The translations under genes and the position numbers were made by a program. Below are positions 14,913-22,351 of a DNA stretch of 28,499 bases, piece after piece (positions within the stretch are counted from its first letter, which is position 1; every line of letters begins with the position of its first letter). Origin of the DNA: JBCBWG01 sp039186015 (GTDB lineage Bacteria > Pseudomonadota > Alphaproteobacteria > Rhizobiales > Hyphomicrobiaceae); assembly GCA_039186015.1 (NCBI GenBank), contig JBCDAH010000060.1:1-28499 (forward strand). Reading direction: 5' to 3'. The notes beneath the pieces were generated by a model, which worked only from the letters and a program-made list of their open reading frames with translations, searched no databases and was not told where the DNA came from.

Positions 14913-16163
14913 TCAGCTGTCATACGTGCGCGCGTCTTCGATGACCTTGCCGTCGTTGGGCAGGCTGCCCATTGCGACGATCTCAACGACGCCTTTGAGT
15001 TTTGTGAGATCCTGCAGCGCTGACGCGACCCGATCTGCCAGACCATCAGCGTTGGTCTCAGCCTCGGCCTTGAGCGTCATCAGATCCTGATCACCGTCGC
15101 GACTGACGACCAGGCGAACGCGGCCAAGCTCGGGATGGCGCTTGGCCACATCGGCGATGTGCTCGGGGTGCACAAACATGCCCTTGACCTTGGTTGTCTG
15201 GTCGGCGCGTCCCATCCAGCCTTTAATCCGCATGTTTGTCCGCCCGCACGGGCTCTGTCCGGCGAGAACAGCGGACAAGTCGCCGGTGGCGAGACGGAAC
15301 ATCGGATAGTCGCGATTCAAGGCGGTCACCACAACCTCGCCGACCTCTCCGTCCGGGACGGGGTCGCCGGTGCCCGGCCGGACGATTTCAACGATCACGC
15401 CTTCGTCGATAATCATGCCGTCGACGGCGGAGCTCTCGTATGCGATCACGCCAACATCGGCCGTGGCGTAAGCTTGCAGCACTTGGATGCCGCGATCCTG
15501 ATACTCTTGTCTGAGGGACGGAAACAAGGCACCGCCGGACACCAGCGCGCGCCGATACGACGTGATCGGCTGACCGGCTTCGTCGGCCTTATCGAGCAGG
15601 ATCTTGAGATAGTCCGGAACACCGACAAATCCAGAAGGCTTCAGGTGCGAAATCGCTTCGAGCTGTTGCTCGGTGTTGCCAGGACCTGCTGCCAAGATCG
15701 CACAGCCAAGAGCCCGGGCACCGGCATCCAGAATCCATCCGCCAGGCGTCAGGTGATAGGCGAACGTGTTGTGAACCACGTCTCCCTTGCGAAACCCGGC
15801 CGCGTATAGCGCGCGTGCGGAGCGCCAGTAGTCGCCGGTCAGGCCTTCGGGCTCGAATATCGGGCCCGGCGATAGGAAGATCCGCCCCATGTCACCGGCC
15901 GGCTTGGTCGTGAAACCGCCAAATGGCGGCTCGGCGTTTTGCAGGTCCTTGAGCGCAGACTTGCGCAAGAGCGGAAGCTGCGCGAGTTGTGTGCGGTCGG
16001 TCACGGCGACGGGATCAACATCGGCCAGGTGGCGCGACCATCCGGGCGCCAGCTCCTTCGCGCGGCGAATAACGTCCGGCACCAGATTGAAGATGGCGGT
16101 TTCGCGGGCCTCCGGATCGCGCGTTTCGAGCGCGTCGAAGTGGTCGTCGGAAGCAGATGTCAT
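14913..16163 (-). CDS. Phenylacetate-CoA ligase-like AMP-binding protein
   Basis: This 416 aa protein belongs to the PaaK-like branch of adenylate-forming CoA ligases. Recognisable parts are VSGGALFPS, the YATADVGVIAYES segment in the position of the A5 motif, and FRLATGDLSAVL in the A7/A8 region, followed by a C-terminal subdomain (KGMFVHPEHI onward). The usual glycine/threonine-rich phosphate loop is replaced by LSPGPIFEPEG (97-107), so adenylation chemistry may be modified. I recall this variant in ligases encoded next to Liv-type ABC genes. The ATG at 16163 has TGAGG eight bases upstream. It ends the long minus-strand operon and lies 376 bp beyond LivF. The substrate is probably an aromatic or hydrophobic acid, by inference. 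Confidence 0.8.
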   Translation of the reverse strand: MTSASDDHFDALETRDPEARETAIFNLVPDVIRRAKELAPGWSRHLADVDPVAVTDRTQLAQLPLLRKSALKDLQNAEPPFGGFTTKPAGDMGRIFLSPGPIFEPEGLTGDYWRSARALYAAGFRKGDVVHNTFAYHLTPGGWILDAGARALGCAILAAGPGNTEQQLEAISHLKPSGFVGVPDYLKILLDKADEAGQPITSYRRALVSGGALFPSLRQEYQDRGIQVLQAYATADVGVIAYESSAVDGMIIDEGVIVEIVRPGTGDPVPDGEVGEVVVTALNRDYPMFRLATGDLSAVLAGQSPCGRTNMRIKGWMGRADQTTKVKGMFVHPEHIADVAKRHPELGRVRLVVSRDGDQDLMTLKAEAETNADGLADRVASALQDLTKLKGVVEIVAMGSLPNDGKVIEDARTYDS

Positions 16164-16539
16164 CGGGCGCCTCAGATCAAATCGCTTGCTTTGGCAGCCA
16201 TTATAACAGTTCAACCCGCCTCTTGGAGATATGTCGATGGCACTCTTTCGCGCGCGTCGTAAGCCGGTCACGCTGCTTGAGATCGCAAACGACTTCTCGG
16301 AGGACCTTCTGGTGGCTCTTGAGCCGCTTCCAATCCGCGATCCGCTTGCTCCCAACGGTTGTCCTACGGTTGTTGGTGCCACGGCTTGTCTGCCACTCAC
16401 GACAAGGCTGGAGCGTGTGGATGGCCTGCTCTGCATGCAGATCTGAACGCAGAATGCGTTTGCCGATCTCTTTCTGGATGGCGTAGATGCTATGGAGCTG
16501 CTCGACGACGAACGGCTTTGTCCGCCGCGATGACTGCGC
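16164..16539. other. Gap inside the minus-strand uptake operon, holding a plus-strand ORF remnant
   Basis: This 376 bp stretch separates LivF from the PaaK-like gene and is the longest gap in an otherwise tight operon. It is nearly filled by a plus-strand reading frame interrupted by one TGA (listed separately). The minus strand is also open here, but its translation is Ser/Arg-rich and not protein-like. No terminator is evident. Confidence 0.45.
16237..16533 (+). pseudogene. Possible small gene interrupted by a TGA
   Basis: GGAG at 16225-16228 lies eight bases before ATG 16237. The frame encodes 69 residues (MALFRARRKPVTLLEIANDF onward) to a TGA at 16444-16446, then stays open for 28 more codons (AFADLFLDGVDAMELLDDE) to TGA 16531-16533, seven bases before the convergent LivF stop. 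Composition on both sides of the first TGA is acidic/leucine-rich and protein-like rather than Arg-rich noise. I do not recognise it. It may be a short real gene ending at 16446, a nonsense-disrupted gene, or chance. Its position opposite to the operon is odd. Confidence 0.3.
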
Positions 16540-17394
16540 CTAAGCCAGCCAGCGCTTCCTGCGCTTATAGCTCTTGACGTTGCGGAAGCTCTTCTTGTCG
16601 CCGCCGGCGATGCCCAGGTAGAACTCCTTGACGTCTTCGTTCTGCGCAAGATCGGACGCGGTGCCATCCATCACAACGCGGCCGCTTTCGAGAATGTAGC
16701 CGTATTGCGCATAGCGAAGCGCGACGCTGGTGTTCTGCTCTGCAAGCAGCACCGAGACGCCTTGCTCCTCGTTGATCTTTTTCGTGATCTCGAAGATCAG
16801 TTCCACGAGCTGCGGCGCAAGGCCCATGGACGGTTCATCCAGCAGGATCATTCGCGGCCGGCTCATCAAAGCCCGGCCAATGGCACACATCTGCTGTTCA
16901 CCGCCGGACGTGTAGCCCGCCAGGCTGCGCCGCCGGTCTTTGAGGCGGGGAAAGTAGCTGTAGACCATTTCGAGGTCTGCCTTGATCGCGGCGTTGCCGT
17001 CGCGGCGCGTATAGGCACCGGTAAGCAGGTTTTCCTCGACCGTAAGGTGCTCAAAGCAGTGCCGACCCTCCATCACCTGAATGCAGCCGCGCTTGACCAA
17101 TTCATTCGGGCTGAGCTTGTCGATCTGGTCGCCGAAGAAGTGAATCGATCCCTTGGTCACGTCTCCGCGTTCAGCGCGCAGAAGGTTGGAGATTGCCTTG
17201 AGGGTCGTCGTCTTGCCGGCGCCATTGGCACCCAGGATTGCAACGATACCTCCCTTGGGGACTTCAAGAGAGACGCCCTTCAGCACCAGAATAACGTGGT
17301 CGTAAATGACCTCGATATTGTTGACCTTGAGGATCGGCTCGGCCGGCGCGGGCGCTGCGGTCTCGGTCTCACGGGGCATCGTCTCGACTGTCAT
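16540..17394 (-). CDS. livF: Branched-chain amino acid-type ABC transporter ATPase (LivF)
   Basis: This 284 aa cytosolic ATPase powers the Liv-type importer encoded upstream in the operon. Walker A is GANGAGKTT (55-63), the ABC signature is TSGGEQQ (162-168), Walker B is MILLDEP (182-188), and SMGLAP follows as in all LivF proteins. The C-terminus carries a basic extension ending in SFRNVKSYKRRKRWLA, which I recall from LivF paralogues encoded with acyl-CoA ligases rather than from the classic leucine transporter. ATG 17394 is chosen by family length; an in-frame codon at 17442 would add a non-conserved leader. It follows the binding-protein gene by about 100 bp, with a hairpin between them. 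Confidence 0.92.
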   Translation of the reverse strand: MTVETMPRETETAAPAPAEPILKVNNIEVIYDHVILVLKGVSLEVPKGGIVAILGANGAGKTTTLKAISNLLRAERGDVTKGSIHFFGDQIDKLSPNELVKRGCIQVMEGRHCFEHLTVEENLLTGAYTRRDGNAAIKADLEMVYSYFPRLKDRRRSLAGYTSGGEQQMCAIGRALMSRPRMILLDEPSMGLAPQLVELIFEITKKINEEQGVSVLLAEQNTSVALRYAQYGYILESGRVVMDGTASDLAQNEDVKEFYLGIAGGDKKSFRNVKSYKRRKRWLA

Positions 17395-17452
17395 GCTCAA
17401 TACTCGATGCGGATGACACCGCGCTGGATCAAGGAGGATCAAAGAGAGTGCC

Positions 17453-17475
17453 CCTCCCCGACGTGCGGGAAGAGG
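17453..17475 (-). terminator. Hairpin between binding-protein and LivF genes
   Basis: Read on the minus strand, CCTC-TT-CCCG pairs with CGGG-GAGG around a five-base loop, 21 bp after the binding-protein stop codon. No T-run follows. A hairpin here commonly stabilises the binding-protein part of ABC transcripts. Confidence 0.45.
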
Positions 17476-17496
17476 CCTAGCGTATTGAAGCAGTGC

Positions 17497-18801
17497 TTAC
17501 TTGCACTCTTGCGTCTTCCAGCCCGGCTTGTCAGCGACATAGGCGTCAGCCGCTTTTTCAAGCATCGGGCGAACCACGTCCGTCATCGGCGAGATCCAAT
17601 CCGACACCTTGTTCCACTTCTTGCCGTCCCACTGCTGGACGAACATGTCATGCGCGCCAGCGTGATCCTTGCAGGTGATCTTGATCGGGTTGGAGAAGCC
17701 TTCAAATCCGAGTTCTTTCAGGCGTTCGGCCGAAAGTTCCAGCGTTTCGAGGCCTTTGCGCATGTCTTCGCCGTTTATGAGCTTTTTGCCTGAGATTTTT
17801 TGCGCATTTCGAATCGCTTCGACAACGAGCATCGCGTTGAAGACGGAGCGATTGTAGAGGACCTCACCCCAGTTGGCACCTTTGCCTACGCCTTTGCCGG
17901 CGTCGACAACGTACTTCTTGATGTCTTGCATCACCGGGAAGTTAGTACCCGCGCCGTGGAAGCTCATGGCTTTGTAGCCCTTCGCTGCGGCACCAGCCGG
18001 CACAACGTCACCTTCAGAGCCGGACCACCAAACGCCGATGAACTTCTCCATCGGGAAGCGGATCTTGGCGGCTTCCTTGACCGCGGTCGGGTTCATGGCA
18101 CCCCAACCCCACATGACCATGTAATCGGGCCGCTCTTTGCGGACCTGCAGCCACTGCGACGCCTGGTTCTGCATCTCTTTGACGCCGACCGGCAGCTTCA
18201 CGAGCGTGAAGCCCATTTTCTTTGCCAGGGCCTCGAACAGCGGGATCGGTTCGCGGCCGTAGCCGACATCAAGGTAGATGAAGCCGATCTTCTTGCCCTT
18301 CAGGTCGCCGCCTTCCTGCTCCTGGATGTACTTGATGACGGCGGATGCTTGGCTCCAATAGGTTGCCGGAGCATTGAAAACCCACGGGAACTTTTCACCG
18401 ACAGCCGCTGCCGACAAGCCGTAACCCATCGACAAGACCGGAATCTTATCAACGGCAGCTTTCGGGATGAGCTGTAGCGTGATGCCCGTTGAGTATGGGT
18501 TATAGATCAGCGCGCCTTTGACCTTTGTCTTCTCGTAGCACTCAACGCCCTTTTGCGCGTTGTAGCCGGTCTCGCATTCTTCAAATGCGATCTTGACGCC
18601 ATTGACACCGCCATCGCGCTCGTTGATCAGCGTCAGATAATCCGTGAAGCCGTTCGCTTGCGGAATACCAGATCCGGCAAACGCACCGGTGCGATAGCTG
18701 GTGACTGGAATGAAGAGTTCCTCAGCCTGGGCGGAGGTCGCGATGCCCGTCGCCAGCATAGCGCCAGCGGCAAATCCAAGGGTTGTCGTCTTCAAATTCA
18801 T
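17497..18801 (-). CDS. Liv-type ABC transporter periplasmic substrate-binding protein
   Basis: This 434 aa protein is a type I periplasmic-binding-fold receptor. Residues 1-26 are a signal peptide (cleavage after AQA), with no lipobox. The family pattern GIPQANGFTDYLTLINERDG and FEECETGYNAQKGVECYEK is clear; the two Cys-containing segments recur in this branch, which is commonly encoded with LivHMGF and acyl-CoA ligases. The C-terminus keeps a conserved ITCKDHAGAHDMF region and ends in KTQECK. ATG 18801 has GGAGGG upstream; the frame continues open to 18939 but without a signal-peptide-compatible start. The ligand is probably an amino acid or a hydrophobic/aromatic acid and cannot be resolved from sequence. 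Confidence 0.9.
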   Translation of the reverse strand: MNLKTTTLGFAAGAMLATGIATSAQAEELFIPVTSYRTGAFAGSGIPQANGFTDYLTLINERDGGVNGVKIAFEECETGYNAQKGVECYEKTKVKGALIYNPYSTGITLQLIPKAAVDKIPVLSMGYGLSAAAVGEKFPWVFNAPATYWSQASAVIKYIQEQEGGDLKGKKIGFIYLDVGYGREPIPLFEALAKKMGFTLVKLPVGVKEMQNQASQWLQVRKERPDYMVMWGWGAMNPTAVKEAAKIRFPMEKFIGVWWSGSEGDVVPAGAAAKGYKAMSFHGAGTNFPVMQDIKKYVVDAGKGVGKGANWGEVLYNRSVFNAMLVVEAIRNAQKISGKKLINGEDMRKGLETLELSAERLKELGFEGFSNPIKITCKDHAGAHDMFVQQWDGKKWNKVSDWISPMTDVVRPMLEKAADAYVADKPGWKTQECK

Positions 18802-18952
18802 TGGGAATTTTCCCTCCACTTTTCTGTCTTTCGTCAAGAAAGCCACGGTGCGGTCATTGCCGCGGTTGTTGTTGGCGAGCACACCTCCCGATCGTGGAGG
18901 ATGTACCGCTGGTGCGACCTGCCGCTCAAGGCAGGACAACTAATCCCGTTGC

Positions 18953-20032
18953 TCAATACGGGAACGGCCACAGCCGGAGCTTTTCACGCGCCAGCTGCCA
19001 CAGTCTCGCCAGTCCATGCGGCTCGACGATCAGGAAGAAGATGATCAAGCCACCCACGATCATAAAGCGAAGATGCTCGACCGTCGCAGCCTCGACTCCG
19101 ATGCCGAACCAACTGGGCACGGTATTGATCATGATTGGCAACGCCACGATGAAGGCAGCGCCCAAAAACGATCCGATAATCGAGCCCAGACCGCCGATTA
19201 TGATCATAAACAGAACCGGGAATGAAGCAGCCAGAATACTGAATACCTCAGGCTCGGCCGAACCCAGCGACAGGAAAATGGTCATCGCGCCGGCTACGCC
19301 GCAGAAATAGGACGATATGGCGAATGCCATCAGCTTGGTTGGCAGCATACGGATGCCGATCAATTCAGCAGCGATATCCATGTCGCGGATCGCCATGAGC
19401 GAGCGACCAAACTTGCCGCGGGTGAGATTGATCGCGACCATTGTCAACCCGACCACAATACTGAGAACCACCAGGTACTGGAACCATGGTGCGCCATACG
19501 GTTCCGTAAGCGGCATGCCGAACAACGAACGTTCGACGGCGTCGATCGCACCGGAGTCGTTGTAATTGTAAAGCCAGGCAATCCGCCCGAACGCCCACTC
19601 GAGAAAGAACTGCGAGGCGAGCGTGGCAACGGCGAGATAGAAGCCCTTAATGCGCAGGCTCGGCAAACCGAAGATGATGCCGACGGCCGCGGAGAAAAGA
19701 CCAGACACCAGTATCCAGATGACGATATTCACGTCTGGAAAGATCGTGGTCAGCTTATAGCAGGCATAAGCACCGACACCCATAAAGCCCCCGGTGCCGA
19801 GCGAGATCAGTCCCGCATAGCCCGTGAGCAGATTGAGCCCGATTGCGGCCAGCGCGAATATCAGAGTTGGGATGATGATCGTGTTGAGCCAGAAGTCGTT
19901 GGCAAAGATCGGCACAACAATAAACAACACCAGGAGCAGCGCGATAATTGCCATGCGCTCCTGCCGGATCGGAAGGACGGCCACGTCATCCCGGTAGTTT
20001 GTCTTGAACTCACCGACCTCGCGGTACAGCAT
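18953..20032 (-). CDS. livM: Liv-type ABC transporter permease (LivM)
   Basis: This 359 aa membrane permease forms the translocation channel with LivH. Multiple hydrophobic helices start at about residue 27. The family signature GLNLLTGYAGLISLGTGGFM is present near 65-84, and the LRIKGFYLAVATLASQFFLEW segment near 127 is typical of LivM. The start has an excellent AAGGAGGG ribosome-binding site eight bases upstream, right after the LivH stop codon; only 15 bp separate the two genes. The binding-protein gene follows about 150 bp downstream on the same strand. Confidence 0.93.
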   Translation of the reverse strand: MLYREVGEFKTNYRDDVAVLPIRQERMAIIALLLVLFIVVPIFANDFWLNTIIIPTLIFALAAIGLNLLTGYAGLISLGTGGFMGVGAYACYKLTTIFPDVNIVIWILVSGLFSAAVGIIFGLPSLRIKGFYLAVATLASQFFLEWAFGRIAWLYNYNDSGAIDAVERSLFGMPLTEPYGAPWFQYLVVLSIVVGLTMVAINLTRGKFGRSLMAIRDMDIAAELIGIRMLPTKLMAFAISSYFCGVAGAMTIFLSLGSAEPEVFSILAASFPVLFMIIIGGLGSIIGSFLGAAFIVALPIMINTVPSWFGIGVEAATVEHLRFMIVGGLIIFFLIVEPHGLARLWQLAREKLRLWPFPY

Positions 20033-20047
20033 CTGGCGCGGCCCTCC

Positions 20048-21031
20048 TTAAATCCGTTCAATGATCTTCTCGCCGAACAGTCCTTGCGGACGGAACAACA
20101 GGAAGACCAACGCCAAGAAGAACGGGAACCAGCTTTCGATTGAACCGCCAACCAACGGTCCCCAGTAGAACTCCGCCCACTTCTCGCTGATACCGATGAT
20201 CAAGCCACCGACGATGGCGCCGGGAATGGACGTGAAGCCACCGAGGATCAGCACGGGCAACGCCTTGAGCGCAACGATCTCAAGCGCAAACGATACATCA
20301 GACCGCGCACCCCACATGATGCCGGTGACGAGCGCGACGATGCCGGCAGCAAACCAGACGATCACCCAGATCTGCTGCAGCGTAATGCCAACCGACATCG
20401 CGGCCTGGTGGTCGTCGGCAACGGCACGCAGCGCGCGGCCGATCTTCGACATGTTGAAGAACAACGCGAGCGACATCACCATCATCGCCGCAATCACGGC
20501 GGCGGCGATATCAAGATGCTGAAAGATGACGACACCGCCGAACATATCGATGGCCGTCGAGCCCGTCGGCAGACCAAGCTCAGACGTAATCATCGTCTTC
20601 GGCTCGCCGCCGAACACGCTTTCGCCGAGGCCGATCAAAAACGAGTTCAGGCCGATCGTCGCCATGAACATGATGATGTCCGGCTGGTTCACCAGCGGGC
20701 GCAGGACCACACGCTCCACCGACCACGCCAATGCGAACATGATCGCAATACACGCAACGACGGATAAAGTGGCCGCGACAGGCACAGGTAAGTTAAACGT
20801 GCTGCGGAGTAGGGCGTAAATGCCGACCAGCGACAGCGCGGAAAACACCACCATGATGCCTTGCGCAAAGTTGAAAACACCGGAGGCCTTGAAGATCAAA
20901 ACAAAGCCGAGTGCGATCAACGAATAGAGAATGCCGGAAACGAATCCTTCCCAAATCACCTGGATCAGCAAGTCAGGCGCCCCGCGCATTTCGACGACTG
21001 GACCTACAAAGACGCTATAAAGAATATCCAT
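20048..21031 (-). CDS. livH: Liv-type ABC transporter permease (LivH)
   Basis: This is the 327 aa membrane subunit partner of LivM. The conserved segment SLIALGFVLIFKASGVFNFA followed by QG lies near residues 37-58, and IPGAIVGGLIIGISE near 277 is the other LivH hallmark. The ATG shares one base with the TGA stop of the VOC gene upstream, so translation is coupled. The C-terminus FRPQGLFGEKIIERI is typical for the family. Confidence 0.93.
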   Translation of the reverse strand: MDILYSVFVGPVVEMRGAPDLLIQVIWEGFVSGILYSLIALGFVLIFKASGVFNFAQGIMVVFSALSLVGIYALLRSTFNLPVPVAATLSVVACIAIMFALAWSVERVVLRPLVNQPDIIMFMATIGLNSFLIGLGESVFGGEPKTMITSELGLPTGSTAIDMFGGVVIFQHLDIAAAVIAAMMVMSLALFFNMSKIGRALRAVADDHQAAMSVGITLQQIWVIVWFAAGIVALVTGIMWGARSDVSFALEIVALKALPVLILGGFTSIPGAIVGGLIIGISEKWAEFYWGPLVGGSIESWFPFFLALVFLLFRPQGLFGEKIIERI

Positions 21032-21495
21032 CAGCCGGCGTCTCGCATTCTTTCTTCGGCGCGAGCGCGCGCCTGAACCTCATCATCACTCAACGTTTCG
21101 CGGTGGGTTGCCAGCCACCAAATGTTGCCCTCGCCATCTATGATTCCACCGCCGCGATCTCCGTAGAACTGGTCAGCAACCGGCATGAAGCTCTCTGCGC
21201 CGCGCTCGCGTGCACGCGCGAAGGCGGTATCGACGTCATCGACATAAACGTACGTGAATGCTGGGCGCGCATCAGACCGGTCTTTGACGCCGGAGACAAA
21301 AACCGTGCTGTCGCCGATCAAGAGTTCCGCATTCCAAATCGACCCATCTTGTCGCAGAATCGGCGCGCGTGGCTGCGTTGCTTGCAAGACGTCCGTCGCG
21401 AACGCGATGACGCCTGAAGGGTCTGCCGACATAATGAAGGCGCTTGCCGTGGATCGTCCCGGCGCCTGACCGGACCGCGCGTTGCGATCAATCAT
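21031..21495 (-). CDS. VOC (glyoxalase/PhnB-like) family protein within the Liv operon
   Basis: This 154 aa protein has the vicinal oxygen chelate fold pattern: FIMSADPSGVIAFATDVL near residue 20, WNAELLIGDSTVFVSG near 54, and DQFYGDRGGGIIDGEGN (108-124), the signature of PhnB/YdhE-like members. The usual metal-binding His of the HAEL motif is Asn55 here, while Glu57 is kept. The function may be isomerase, lyase or binding, and cannot be assigned. ATG 21495 has GGAG six bases upstream and overlaps the LivG stop by 8 bp; its own stop overlaps the LivH start by one base. Insertion of a VOC gene between LivG and LivH is unusual and suggests a role tied to the imported substrate. Confidence 0.82.
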   Translation of the reverse strand: MIDRNARSGQAPGRSTASAFIMSADPSGVIAFATDVLQATQPRAPILRQDGSIWNAELLIGDSTVFVSGVKDRSDARPAFTYVYVDDVDTAFARARERGAESFMPVADQFYGDRGGGIIDGEGNIWWLATHRETLSDDEVQARARAEERMRDAG

Positions 21496-22351
21496 GCGCA
21501 ACTCCGAGATAGGCATCGATAACGTCTTGGTTCTTCTGAACCTCTTCCGGCGTGCCATCAGCGATCATTTCGCCATGGTCGAGCACCACAACGCGATCGG
21601 AGAGGTCCATGACGACGCCCATGTCATGTTCGATGAGCGCGATCGTCGTCCCGAACTGATCATTCACGTCGAGAATGAAGCGGCTCATGTCCTCTTTCTC
21701 TTCGAGGTTCATGCCCGCCATCGGTTCGTCGAGCAGCAACAGCTCGGGCTCCATGGCGAGCGCCCGACCGAGTTCGACGCGCTTCTGCAATCCATATGGC
21801 AACCGCCCAACTGGCGTGCGACGGATATGCTGGATTTCGAGGAAGTCGATGATGCGCTCAACAGTTCTTCGGTGAGCCATTTCCTCGTCTGCCGCAGGCC
21901 CCCACCGGACGATCTGCCAGAATATGCCGCGGTTCATTTTCAGCGTGCGGCCGGACATAATGTTATCCAGCGTCGTCATGCCTTTGAACAGCGCGACGTT
22001 CTGAAACGTGCGGGCAATACCTTGTGTCGCGGCAATGTAGGGCCGCATGCGTTTTCGCGCGCGTCCTTTGTATCGGATCGTCCCGACCTGAGGATGGTAA
22101 AAGCCGTTGATGACGTTCAGCATCGATGTCTTGCCGGCCCCGTTGGGACCGATGATCGCGCGGATCTCACCTTGCCGGATGTCGAACGACACGTCCCGGA
22201 TCGCACGCACGCCACCGAACGACAGCGAAATGTTTTCGATCGACAGGACGACGTCGCCAACTTTCCGCGCCTCTTCAGGAGCTGCAGGCTGGGACGGAAC
22301 ATCTGCCGTTTTGCCGTTCATGGTCAACGTGTCTGAACCGTCAGCGGTCAT
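21488..22351 (-). CDS. livG: Branched-chain amino acid-type ABC transporter ATPase (LivG)
   Basis: This is the 287 aa partner ATPase of LivF. Walker A is GPNGAGKTS (68-76), the signature region is the LivG-type LPYGLQKRVELGRAL (184-198), Walker B is LLLLDEP (204-210) with MAGMN after it, and the H-loop is in IEHDMGVVM. A 36-residue polar N-terminal extension precedes the conserved core. The start codon overlaps the stop of the upstream ligase gene by four bases (ATGA), so the operon is translationally linked. Confidence 0.93.
   Translation of the reverse strand: MTADGSDTLTMNGKTADVPSQPAAPEEARKVGDVVLSIENISLSFGGVRAIRDVSFDIRQGEIRAIIGPNGAGKTSMLNVINGFYHPQVGTIRYKGRARKRMRPYIAATQGIARTFQNVALFKGMTTLDNIMSGRTLKMNRGIFWQIVRWGPAADEEMAHRRTVERIIDFLEIQHIRRTPVGRLPYGLQKRVELGRALAMEPELLLLDEPMAGMNLEEKEDMSRFILDVNDQFGTTIALIEHDMGVVMDLSDRVVVLDHGEMIADGTPEEVQKNQDVIDAYLGVAHD

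Noticed and set aside
16164..16667. Open minus-strand extension of the PaaK-like gene (168 extra codons)
   Set aside because: The translation is dominated by Ser and Arg, overlaps the real LivF coding sequence, and the conserved protein starts at 16163 with its own ribosome-binding site.
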